DNA from: Siphonodentalium dalli
Lineage: Eukaryota; Mollusca; Scaphopoda; Gadilida; Siphonodentaliidae
Reading direction: 5' to 3'
Assembly: GCA_032622095.1 (NCBI GenBank)
Contig: CP136066.1
Span: 171,192,664 to 171,256,663 of the forward strand
Length of the DNA stretch: 64,000 bases
The notes beneath the pieces were generated by a model. The model was not told the DNA's origin and searched no databases. It saw only the letters and a program-made list of their open reading frames with translations. The first letter of the stretch is position 1. The number at the start of each line of letters is the position of its first letter. Both the position numbers and the translations under genes were made by a program. Positions 9,405 to 19,103 of this stretch are shown in pieces.

Positions 9405-12103
9405 TAAAGCGATAGCCCGCTTTTTCGCGGAATAATTGTAACTCCCTACATTTCTTCAGAATTGCCCATCAATGGAAAAAATGTGTTCAAAAACAATATC
9501 ACTTCTGTGGTTCTTTATTTATCACACACAATTTAACCCCACCCCCTTTAACAAATTATTCATCAAAAAAGCACAATTTTCCACCACCAGTCATGTTCAG
9601 GCCCCATTTTCACTCAGTTTTAGGGGTCTGGTATTGCAAACTTGGATCAGCTATGGAAGACTGTTCAATATTCTTTCCATGAGAGAACTTCTGGTGATGT
9701 GAGGTCATTGAGTCCAGATCTGATCAGCTGAGCATCAAGCGCATGACTTTATCAGCACATTGAAGAATAAAATATGACATTTTCAGGTCTGCAAGGGTGA
9801 TCCAAGATAACTGGATGTGGGTGTATATTGAATTAGTTGAATAAAGATATGCTCTCTTTGAATTGCTGAAGCATTTTCTTAAATGTGTCCAAGTTTTAGT
9901 GCTATTAACCTTCAAATGACCATACCCACCAGTGGAAATTACACACTTTTATGATATATATCTGTATATCACTGGCTATAAAATCCAAAATACTTGTCAA
10001 ATTAGGTTCTTATAACAATTGATATATGTGTCGTTGACATGCCCATGTTATGGGTCATTTGCATTATCATGTGACTATTACCACCTTGAATTTTTTTGAA
10101 AATACCTTGAAAAGTTGTCATTTTTTATGAAAAATCTTACTATTTTTTTGGCTGATGTAAGTGAAAGAAGGCATCAGCAGCAAGAATAGCCACATCAAGC
10201 ATGAGATATTCATTGGACTGAAAGACCAGGCTCTGTAAAATGCATTAAAATGCTTTAAAGTGACTCCCAGGAATCAAAAATGATAAAAAGCTATTTTTTG
10301 CCTTTAAGCGATAGCCCGCTTTTTCGCGAAATAATTGTAACTCCCTACATTTCTTCAGAATTGCCCATCAATGGAAAAAATGTGTTCAAAAACAATACCA
10401 CTTCTGTGGTTCTTTATTTATCACACACAATTTAACCCCACCCCCTTTAACAAATTATTCATCAAAAAAGCACAATTTTCCACCACCAGTCATGTTCAGG
10501 CCCCATTTTCACTCAGTTTTAGGGGTCTGGTATTGCAAACTTGGATCAGCTATGGAAGACTGTTCAATATTCTTTCCATGAGAGAACTTCTGGTGATGTG
10601 AGGTCATTGAGTCCAGATCTGATCAGCTGAGCATCAAGCGCATGACTTTATTAGCACATTGAAGAATAAAATATGACATTTTCAGGTCTGCAAGGGTGAT
10701 CCAAGATAACTGGATGTGGGTGTATATTGAATTAGTTGAATAAAGATATGCTCTCTTTGAATCGCTGAAGCATTTTCTTAAATGTGTCCAAGTTTTAGTG
10801 CTATTAACCTTCAAATGACCATACCCACCAGTGGAAATTACACACTTTTATGATATATATCTGTATATCACTGGCTATAAAATCCAAAATACTTGTCAAA
10901 TTAGGTTCTTATAACAATTGATATATGTGTCGTTGACATGCCCGTGTTATGGGTCATTTGCATTATCATGTGACTATTACCACCTTGAATTGTTTTGAAA
11001 ATACCTTGAAAAGTTGTCATTTTTTATGAAAAATCTTACTATTTTTTTGGCTGATGTAAGTGAAAGAAGGCATCAGCAGCAAGAATAGCCACATCAAGCA
11101 TGAGATATTCATTGGACTGAAAGACCAGGCTCTGTAAAATGCATTAAAATGCTTTAAAGTGACTCCCAGGAATCAAAAATGATAAAAAGCTATTTTTTGC
11201 CTAAAGCGATAGCCCGCTTTTTCGCGGAATAATTGTAACTCCCTACATTTCTTCAGAATTGCCCATCAATGGAAAAAATGTGTTCAAAAACAATATCACT
11301 TCTGTGGTTCTTTATTTATCACACACAATTTAACCCCACCCCCTTTAACAAATTATTCATCAAAAAAGCACAATTTTCCACCACCAGTCATGTTCAGGCC
11401 CCATTTTCACTCAGTTTTAGGGGTCTGGTATTGCAAACTTGGATCAGCTATGGAAGACTGTTCAATATTCTTTCCATGAGAGAACTTCTGGTGATGTGAG
11501 GTCATTGAGTCCAGATCTGATCAGCTGAGCATCAAGCGCATGACTTTATCAGCACATTGAAGAATAAAATATGACATTTTCAGGTCTGCAAGGGTGATCC
11601 AAGATAACTGGATGTGGGTGTATATTGAATTAGTTGAATAAAGATATGCTCTCTTTGAATTGCTGAAGCATTTTCTTAAATGTGTCCAAGTTTTAGTGCT
11701 ATTAACCTTCAAATGACCATACCCACCAGTGGAAATTACACACTTTTATGATATATATCTGTATATCACTGGCTATAAAATCCAAAATACTTGTCAAATT
11801 AGGTTCTTATAACAATTGATATATGTGTCGTTGACATGCCCGTGTTACGGGTCATTTGCATTATCATGTGACTATTACCACCTTGAATTTTTTTGAAAAT
11901 ACCTTGAAAAGTTGTCATTTTTTATGAAAAATCTTACTATTTTTTTGGCTGATGTAAGTGAAAGAAGGCATCAGCAGCAAGAATAGCCACATCAAGCATG
12001 AGATATTCATTGGACTGAAAGACCAGGCTCTGTAAAATGCATTAAAATGCTTTAAAGTGACTCCCAGGAATCAAAAATGATAAAAAGCTATTTTTTGCCT
12101 TTA

Positions 12104-12554
12104 GGTTACACTGGTGTAAATGTTTTCCATAGGCCTCAGTGCTAACGTTTTAGCGTATAGTGTTGGCAATATAAATGTTGGGTCCAAAATTTTCTTTAAA
12201 TCTGAAAAATTTACATTTTGGGAAACTTTTTACACAAAAAAATCATGTCTGTCTAGCAGGGAATTCGCCTTTAAATCTTATGTTTTCGTAACTAGTGTCA
12301 GAACCGCATAAAAAAATACAGTCATATTTTAGACCACACCAAAAAATTCAAACTTCACTACAAAGGGGTAATTCCTGTGCCAATGGTTATTTTACCTATG
12401 GGAAATCATAGGGAAGAGGTGTGATGATTTTTTTCTGTGAAAAGCACACAAGGCTATTGACCAATCAGGGCCCAGTGTCTATTTTATTCTCTCCTATATA
12501 TTCCTCCCGCATCCGCTAGATGTCACTCGGAACCTTATTTACACCAGTGTAACC
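12104..12554. mobile_element. MITE copy 3 in satellite unit 7
   Basis: Same element and site; left-side class GGCTATTGACCAAT. It shares AAAGGGGTAATT with copy 1, where the others read AAAGGGTTAATT. Confidence 0.85.
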
Positions 12555-14016
12555 TAAAGCGATAGCCCGCTTTTTCGCGGAATAATTGTAACTCCCTACA
12601 TTTCTTCAGAATTGCCCATCAATGGAAAAAATGTGTTCAAAAACAATATCACTACTGTGGTTCTTTATTTATCACACACAATTTAACCCCACCCCCTTTA
12701 ACAAATTATTCATCAAAAAAGCACAATTTTCCACCACCAGTCATGTTCAGGCCCCATTTTCACTCAGTTTTAGGGGTCTGGTATTGCAAACTTGGATCAG
12801 ATATGGAAGACTGTTCAATATTCTTTCCATGAGAGAACTTCTGGTGATGTGAGGTCATTGAGTCCAGATCTGATCAGCTGAGCATCAAGCGCATGACTTT
12901 ATCAGCACATTGAAGAATAAAATATGACATTTTCAGGTCTGCAAGGGTGATCCAAGATAACTGGATGTGGGTGTATATTGAATTAGTTGAATAAAGATAT
13001 GCTCTCTTTGAATTGCTGAAGCATTTTCTTAAATGTGTCCAAGTTTTAGTGCTATTAACCTTCAAATGACCATACCCACCAGTGGAAATTACACACTTTT
13101 ATGATATATATCTGTATATCACTGGCTATAAAATCCAAAATACTTGTCAAATTAGGTTCTTATAACAATTGATATATGTGTCGTTGACATGCCCATGTTA
13201 TGGGTCATTTGAATTATCATGTGACTATTACCACCTTGAATTTTTTTGAAAATACCTTGAAAAGTTGTCATTTTTTATGAAAAATCTTACTATTTTTTTG
13301 GCTGATGTAAGTGAAAGAAGGCATCAGCAGCAAGAATAGCCACATCAAGCATGAGATATTCATTGGACTGAAAGACCAGGCTCTGTAAAATGCATTAAAA
13401 TGCTTTAAAGTGACTCCCAGGAATCAAAAATGATAAAAAGCTATTTTTTGCCTAAAGCGATAGCCCGCTTTTTCGCGGAATAATTGTAACTCCCTACATT
13501 TCTTCAGAATTGCCCATCAATGGAAAAAATGTGTTCAAAAACAATATCACTTCTGTGGTTCTTTATTTATCACACACAATTTAACCCCACCCCCTTTAAC
13601 AAATTATTCATCAAAAAAGCACAATTTTCCACCACCAGTCATGTTCAGGCCCCATTTTCACTCAGTTTTAGGGGTCTGGTATTGCAAACTTGGATCAGCT
13701 ATGGAAGACTGTTCAATATTCTTTCCATGAGAGAACTTCTGGTGATGTGAGGTCATTGAGTCCAGATCTGATCAGCTGAGCATCAAGCGCATGACTTTAT
13801 CAGCACATTGAAGAATAAAATATGACATTTTCAGGTCTGCAAGGGTGATCCAAGATAACTGGATGTGGGTGTATATTGAATTAGTTGAATAAAGATATGC
13901 TCTCTTTGAATTGCTGAAGCATTTTCTTAAATGTGTCCAAGTTTTAGTGCTATTAACCTTCAAATGACCATACCCACCAGTGGAAATTACACACTTTCAT
14001 TTCATACTTTCATGTC

Positions 14017-14160
14017 ATTAATATTACATATGGAATTCTACTCTAGCCCAATCTTAACTCGCCGCTCGGTGAAGCAAAGCGAAACGCCCAATCAAAAACC
14101 ACGTGACTCCAGCGTCCTACTTCGCTCAGCTGTAACTAATCCCTCCACTTTCTTTCTGGC
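14017..14160 (+). repeat. Left inverted terminal repeat of DIRS copy 1
   Basis: Pairs with 18909-19051 with a single one-base length difference in a GAAAGAAAG/GAAGAAAG stretch. It lies just upstream of the Gag-like start, so it probably contains the element's promoter, as inferred for DIRS-1. Confidence 0.85.
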
Positions 14161-14216
14161 GTAGCTTGTATCAGCACGCTCGGTGTTTTTTGCTTGCTAA
14201 TTTACTTTACATTAAA

Positions 14217-15572
14217 ATGACTGAAGCGGGAGTCCGCGATTCGATTTCGGAGTCCGACACATGTCGGGATACTCCTAGACGAAAACGAAAAACTCAGTAT
14301 GATTTACTGGAGAACCGATGTGATGCTATGCAATCGGATATGAACACAAAGTTCACTACCATGTCCAGCTCTATAGACCAAATCAAGACTTTGTTAGAAA
14401 GTCAAGTCAGAACTGGGCACCGAAATGACAATGTGGGTCAATCTAGTGTGTCACCTTCTCCATTACCCCGACGTGTGAGGTCGAGGGTAGGGGATAGAGA
14501 CTCGGACTCGGACATTATGAGCATCCACGCGAGGGATGTAGACTCATATTTGTCGGATCAGGAGTCCAACGATGGGGTGGAGAACGAGAAAGTTAACGAC
14601 ATTACTCTGAGCAAAAGTTTGGCGGAATTGTTTGGAGAGCAAAGTTTCCGCGTCAAAGATAACAACCAAAAGGACGGGTTGGCGATTGACAAAGCGCAAC
14701 GTTCTTTATTGGAGTCCAGTTATAGGTCTGGTTCACCCAAATTTATGTCTGCTTTCGCGGAAGAGACATTTGATCGTTTTCCTGTTGATGCCGAGACAGA
14801 GAATTTCCTCACCGTTCCAACTTTGGATCCGTTGGTAGGGGAGGCCATTGCCAAGAAGTATGGCACTAAAGGGGGGTCAAAGGGACATTCCAGTTCCAAG
14901 GCCACATCGCTGCATTCCCAGCCGTGCAAAATGATCGAACAAGCAGCATACCGCGGACAACAAGCGGCTCGAATGGGTATAATTACTCATCTCTATTCGC
15001 AACAAGCTTTGGCGAAGTTGTTAACTTGCTTGGAAACAGATGATGTGGATAAGGAAGAAGCTATTGCTAACATCCGCACTGTTTTTGACATTTCGTCCAA
15101 GAGTTTGGATCAAGCAGGCAGAACCGGTGCGTTTCTGCATAAGATACGCCGTATGTGTGCGTTGAGTGATACCGGTTGGTGGGAGTCGGACGTTACGGGG
15201 GATATGGAAAATCTCCCTTTCACTTCAGAGGGAGTTTTTGGTGAGGGTCTGGAGCCCCTGTTGAAGGCTCGTAGAGAACGACGCAAACAGGTTCAAGAGC
15301 TTCTACCTGAATGTTCCAAGCCTTATATTGATAAGCGTAAAAGGAAGGACAACTCTTCTTCCGCGGAACGACCGGAAGCGAAGAAATTTGTCAACAAACA
15401 ATTTGACCGACCACGTGCTTCCGAGAGTCGGCCGAGTGCATCTGCCAGCTATGATCGCGGTTTTCAGCGCGATTCCTTTCGAATTCCCAAAACGACAGGA
15501 TACGATAACAGGAACGGGAATTCCACCCGTGGTCGCGGTCGAGCCAGAGGAGGCAGATACGGATCACAATGA
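14217..15572 (+). CDS. Gag-like protein (ORF1) of DIRS copy 1
   Basis: A 451-residue product starting at the first ATG (context TTAAAATGACTGAAG) after the left terminal repeat; the frame upstream is open but has no ATG. Residues about 25-65 (YDLLENRCDAMQSDMNTKF... IDQIKTLLESQV) look like a coiled coil and may drive multimerisation. The middle is mixed and acidic-Ser rich. The tail is basic and Arg/Gly-rich (RGRGRARGGRYGSQ), likely RNA-binding. There is no CCHC zinc knuckle, which is usual for DIRS ORF1. The role as a Gag is by position and composition. The TGA stop at 15570-15572 is followed by a frame that stays open in the same phase to 16325. The next ORF overlaps its end. Confidence 0.8.
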   Translation: MTEAGVRDSISESDTCRDTPRRKRKTQYDLLENRCDAMQSDMNTKFTTMSSSIDQIKTLLESQVRTGHRNDNVGQSSVSPSPLPRRVRSRVGDRDSDSDIMSIHARDVDSYLSDQESNDGVENEKVNDITLSKSLAELFGEQSFRVKDNNQKDGLAIDKAQRSLLESSYRSGSPKFMSAFAEETFDRFPVDAETENFLTVPTLDPLVGEAIAKKYGTKGGSKGHSSSKATSLHSQPCKMIEQAAYRGQQAARMGIITHLYSQQALAKLLTCLETDDVDKEEAIANIRTVFDISSKSLDQAGRTGAFLHKIRRMCALSDTGWWESDVTGDMENLPFTSEGVFGEGLEPLLKARRERRKQVQELLPECSKPYIDKRKRKDNSSSAERPEAKKFVNKQFDRPRASESRPSASASYDRGFQRDSFRIPKTTGYDNRNGNSTRGRGRARGGRYGSQ

Positions 15573-17635
15573 CTATCTTGTAAGTATCGTCCATCCTTTA
15601 ACAAACGTGCCTGTGGGAGGTCGGTTGTCACATTTTTCGAAATTCTGGCATCAAGTGACAACCGATCAATGGGTGTTGAGAACAATAACGGAAGGTTTTC
15701 TGTTCGACTTCCACACTCATCCAGAATTTATGGGGGTCAAAGAGACCAAGGTTCCTCCCCATCAAATAAATTTGATTCAACAGGAGATAGAAAATCTTCT
15801 GATCAAAAATGTCATAGAAAGGGTTCCACACCATATGGTTCTCGACGGTTTTTACAGCACTCTTTTTCTTGTGCCAAAGAAAAACGGGAAATGGAGGCCG
15901 GTTCTGAATGTCAAACCACTAAATCAGTTTATTGTGAAAAAGCACTTCAAAATGGACACTGTTCAGTCAGTTCTTCAGCTTCTCCTCATAGGAGATCAGG
16001 CTTTCACGCTGGACCTATGCGACGCATATTTCCATGTGAAAATCGAAGAACACAATCGAAAATATCTGAGGTTTCAATTTCAAAAGAAAACTTATCAGTT
16101 TCGAGCCCTATGTTTTGGTCCAACAATGTCGCCTCGTGTGTTCACAAGAATCACCTCCGTGGTCGCAGCTTACCTGCGTATGAGGGGTATACGTCTGATT
16201 TCATTCTTGGACGATTGGTTGGTGGTGAATTCCAACCGGACTCAATTGATCACAGATCGCAGACTCGTTCTCAATATTTTGACAAGTCTAGGGTTTCTGA
16301 TCAACGTAAAAAAAATCACAACTGATGATCAGCCAACAGTTCAATTACCTGGGCTGCCGGTTCAATCTCATGCAAGGCATGGTTTATCCTTCGGAGGAAC
16401 GAGTGTTATCTCTGAAGAAAATCACATTCAGTCTAATGAAAGGACCAAACAGTGCCCGGCAGTACTTGGTACTGTTAGGGATAATTGCGTCACTCTTAGA
16501 TCTCATTCCCAATGCTCGATTTTTCATGCGACCGATTCAGTGGCATCTGAAAAAGTATTGGTCTCCATTACGAATGGAGTTAACCCACAGCATTCCTTTG
16601 ACTGTGGATCTCATAAGTCACTTAACATGGTGGTTACAGGATCGGAACATTTTGAGAGGCCGATCTCTCACACCATCCTCGACCGAAATCACAATCACCA
16701 CGGACGCAGCCAAGACACATGGTTGGGGCGGGGTGATGAACAATTCGGTGGTACAGGGACTTTGGACCCCTATGGAACGGTTAGCACACATAAATTGTCT
16801 GGAACTAGAAGCTGTCCTCCGGACAGTGTCTCATTTTCTATTGGAAATCAGAGGGCGCAATGTGTTGATACAGACAGACAACACAACAGTCAGTCATTAT
16901 ATAAACAAACAAGGGGGCACAAGGTCTCCAAATCTGTGGAAATTGACACAGAAATTATGGATGTTAGCGATCAAGAACAATATAGTGTTGAAAGCAATCC
17001 ATATTCGAGGGCGGAACAATGTGTTGGCGGACTTTCTGAGTCGACACAAGTTAGATCAGAACGAATGGTGTCTCAATCGCGAGTTAGTACACCAATTATT
17101 CAACCGGTGGGGTCGACCGGAATTAGATCTGTTTGCAACAGCTCAAAATACTCAGACCGAGAGTTTTTGTGCTTGGACGTACCAACGACAAGCCAAATTC
17201 CGGGATGCATTATCAATACCTTGGACCAACATGTATGCGTATGCATTTCCACCATTTCCTCTCTTAACGAGGGTGTTATCTCACATGATACAGTTTCATT
17301 GCACCACACTTTTGATCGCACCATGTTGGCCTCGGAGGTGTTGGTATCCTCGATTGCTTCAATTACTCGTGGCGCCTCCAGTGTTGTTGCCTCTGTGTCC
17401 GAAATTTCTGACACAGGAGCAGGAAATGATAGTGCACTCGAGTCCAGAACATCTGAACTTGATGGGCTGGCTTCTGTCGACCGACAGTATGAAACAGCAG
17501 GCATTTCGACGGGGGCTCGAAGATTGTTATCTTCCTCCCGCAGGCCAGGTACCAGAAAAGACTATGATTGTAAGTTTGGACAATTCAGTCGCTGGTGTCA
17601 TCGAGAACAAATTGATCCCTATACAGCTTCTCTAA
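15451..17635 (+). pseudogene. RT / RNase H / methyltransferase-like polyprotein of DIRS copy 1, frameshifted
   Basis: Copies the element RNA into DNA. The likely start is the ATG at 15451, overlapping ORF1 by 122 bases. RT motifs in order: VPKKNGKWRPVLNVKPLN, LDLCDAYFHV (16012, residue 188), FRALCFGPTMSPRVF, and the catalytic FLDDWLVV (Asp254-Asp255, codons from 16210). After GFLINVKK a run of eight A (16308-16315) moves the continuation into the next frame, which begins SQLMISQQFNYLGCRF. RNase H carboxylates follow: TDAAKTHGW (Asp codon 16703), LELEAV (16802/16808), QTDNTT (16877) and NNVLADFLSR (17030). Then comes the DIRS methyltransferase-like part: PELDLFATAQN, YAFPPFPLL, APCWPRRCWYP. 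Frame 2 has a stop at 16307, so the shift must fall within the A run. It is either a one-base mutation, an assembly error in the run, or slippage. Confidence 0.8.
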
Positions 17636-18492
17636 CAGTATGTTTAAATTTTTTGTCTTCCTTATTTGACAAAGGATTAGCTTACTCAACTATTACTGGG
17701 TATCGATCTATGATGTCAGCAATTTTACCGACTATTGAAGGACATCCCATAGGTCAACATCCTAGGGTCATCAGAATGTTGAAAGGTGTTTTTAACGAAC
17801 GACCTCCAATTCGACATTTATTACCATCATGGGATCTTTCTATCATTTTAGAATGCCTACAGGTGCCGCCTTTCGAACCAATGGAGGATGTTTCATTAAG
17901 GCTGATGACTTTAAAGACTGTTATGTTGGTGGCTGTTACTTCCTTTAGACGTTGTAGTGACCTACAGGCGCTGAATATTGGAGAAGGCTATATAAACATT
18001 CAACCTCAAGGTATTCTGTTTAGAAGGGTTGGTTTGTCTAAACAGGATCGTCCAAATCACATAACGCAGTCGATTTTTATTCCTAGTTTTCCACAATGTG
18101 AAAAGCTGGACCCTAAGAGGGCATTGATTCTGTATCTTAATCGTACAGTTGGGTTCCGTAGCGAAGCTACTACAGTGAATAATTATCGCAATTTGTTTTT
18201 GGCTTTGAATAAACCTCATCACCCAGTGACGAGTCAGACAATTTCTCGTTGGTTGGTGGATTGTATAAAACTATGTTATCATGAAAAGCAGCAAGTTTTA
18301 GATCATGTTACTGGTCATTCAACGAGAAGTGTGGCACCATCTTGGGCCCTTTTTAATGGCGCATCTGTGCAACAGGTTCTTGAAACGGCTGATTGGTCAC
18401 AAGAATCCACTTTTGTTAAACATTATTTGAAAATTGTTCATCCTGAGGTTTTGTCTACCAGACAATCTAATGTTGGGCCTGAAGGGCTATAG
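17323..18492 (+). CDS. Tyrosine recombinase (YR) of DIRS copy 1
   Basis: Integrates the circular DNA copy by site-specific recombination, replacing the integrase of LTR elements. The frame is open from far upstream; 17323 is the last ATG before the domain and gives 389 residues, but the true start is unknown. The N-terminal SAM-like part begins around GARRLLSSSRRPGTRKDYD (about 17511). Catalytic residues: Arg in SFRRCSDLQAL (residues 209-210), HSTR (His332, Arg335), Trp358 in ADWSQ, and the nucleophile Tyr368 in FVKHYLK. This R...HxxR...W...Y order is complete, so the enzyme looks intact. Its first ~310 bases overlap the end of the methyltransferase-like frame. The TAG stop is at 18490-18492. 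Expression mode is unclear. Confidence 0.85.
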   Translation: MLASEVLVSSIASITRGASSVVASVSEISDTGAGNDSALESRTSELDGLASVDRQYETAGISTGARRLLSSSRRPGTRKDYDCKFGQFSRWCHREQIDPYTASLTVCLNFLSSLFDKGLAYSTITGYRSMMSAILPTIEGHPIGQHPRVIRMLKGVFNERPPIRHLLPSWDLSIILECLQVPPFEPMEDVSLRLMTLKTVMLVAVTSFRRCSDLQALNIGEGYINIQPQGILFRRVGLSKQDRPNHITQSIFIPSFPQCEKLDPKRALILYLNRTVGFRSEATTVNNYRNLFLALNKPHHPVTSQTISRWLVDCIKLCYHEKQQVLDHVTGHSTRSVAPSWALFNGASVQQVLETADWSQESTFVKHYLKIVHPEVLSTRQSNVGPEGL

Positions 18493-18754
18493 TTTGGGAG
18501 TGGAACCTCCTTTCTGGCGAGTTGCCAAATTGATTTTTATTATGTATATAATTGTAATACATGTTTTTTCTGTGTATATATAGGAAGTGTTTTGATATGT
18601 ATACATTTGGGAAATACTTTGTGAGGGAAGAATGATGATTAATGGGAAGAAAAGAACAAGTTGTGAGTAAGATAGTTTATTGTTCTCTTATATCCCACCT
18701 CCTTTATAGATTTACTGTTGGAATCGGTAATATTCCATATGTAATATTAATGTT

Positions 18755-18856
18755 ATTCCATATGTAATATTAATGACATGAAAGTATGAAATGAAAATGA
18801 GAAATTTATTTCTCAAATTTAAGTTTTATGAATACTTGTAATGTCATTAATATTAC
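18755..18856 (-). repeat. Internal circle-junction sequence of DIRS copy 1
   Basis: Bases 18755-18793 are the reverse complement of the left terminus (13998-14036), and 18798-18856 of the right terminus (19042-19100, two mismatches). The two parts are joined through AAAA, the complement of TTT plus the last T of the right end. This is what a joined circle end would look like and is taken to template regeneration of the termini. The first 21 bases are also duplicated just upstream at 18732-18752. Confidence 0.9.
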
Positions 18857-18884
18857 CAACCCTCCCAGCCTCCCCTTGAGGAGC

Positions 18885-18890
18885 AATAAA
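18885..18890 (+). terminator. AATAAA polyadenylation signal, DIRS copy 1
   Basis: AATAAA lies downstream of the recombinase stop and 19 bases before the right terminal repeat, a plausible position for the 3' end signal of the element transcript. Confidence 0.35.
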
Positions 18891-18908
18891 CTTTCTTGGA
18901 TTATAAAG

Positions 18909-19051
18909 GCCAGAAGAAAGTGGAGGGATTAGTTACAGCTGAGCGAAGTAGGACGCTGGAGTCACGTGGTTTTTGATTGGGCGTTTCGCTTTGCTTCACC
19001 GAGCGGCGAGTTAAGATTGGGCTAGAGTAGAATTCCATATGTAATATTAAT
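18909..19051 (-). repeat. Right inverted terminal repeat of DIRS copy 1
   Basis: Reverse complement of 14017-14160. It is followed by 49 bases (19052-19100) that are not in the left repeat but are represented in the internal circle-junction sequence, giving the asymmetric ends typical of DIRS. Confidence 0.85.
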
Positions 19052-19103
19052 TACATTACAAGTATTCATAAAACTGAAATTTGAGAAATAAATTTCTCAT
19101 TTT

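Larger units (their letters stand above)
5453..13997. repeat. Satellite array, units 1-8 (~900-bp monomer)
   Basis: Unit starts, set at ATATATCTGTATATCACTGG, are 5453, 6806, 7705, 8603, 9956, 10855, 11753 and 13106. Units 1, 4 and 7 are 1353 bp because each carries the 451-bp MITE; the others are 898-899 bp. Units 1-3 and 4-6 form a repeated MITE-plain-plain trimer of 3150 bp. Copies are almost identical. Each unit keeps short open frames on both strands (76 and 63 codons), which I do not regard as genes since they are no better conserved than the rest of the unit. Unit 8 is cut by a DIRS element near its end. Confidence 0.95.
13998..19100 (+). mobile_element. DIRS-type tyrosine-recombinase retrotransposon, copy 1
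   Basis: This 5103-bp element lies between two TTT triplets (13995-13997 and 19101-19103). A plain unit reads CACACTTTTATGAT here, so there is no target duplication: one TTT of the target recombined with the TTT of a circular element. Inverted terminal repeats (14017-14160 and 18909-19051) and an internal circle-junction sequence (18755-18856, complementary to both ends joined across TTT) are the structure described for DIRS-1. It encodes, left to right and overlapping, a Gag-like protein, RT/RNase H/methyltransferase-like polyprotein and a tyrosine recombinase. It has no aspartic protease or DDE integrase. The identical copy at 21354 arose by block duplication. Confidence 0.95.

Noticed and set aside
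15580-17543. Possible intron from GTAAGT (15580) to TTCCTCCCGCAG (17543) that would express the recombinase
   Set aside because: Both signals look good, but joining them leaves neither the Gag-like nor the RT frame in register with the recombinase. No ATG in the recombinase frame lies near the start of the second exon.
15328-18492. Single 1054-codon protein joining RT to the tyrosine recombinase
   Set aside because: The middle third is not RNase H but its overlapping frame; the link exists only because of the A8 run. It also lacks an ATG at its left end (TTG at 15328).
13998-19100. Ngaro or PAT classification with split direct repeats
   Set aside because: The termini are inverted, not direct, and an internal complementary circle-junction sequence is present; a methyltransferase-like segment follows RNase H. 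These fit DIRS proper.
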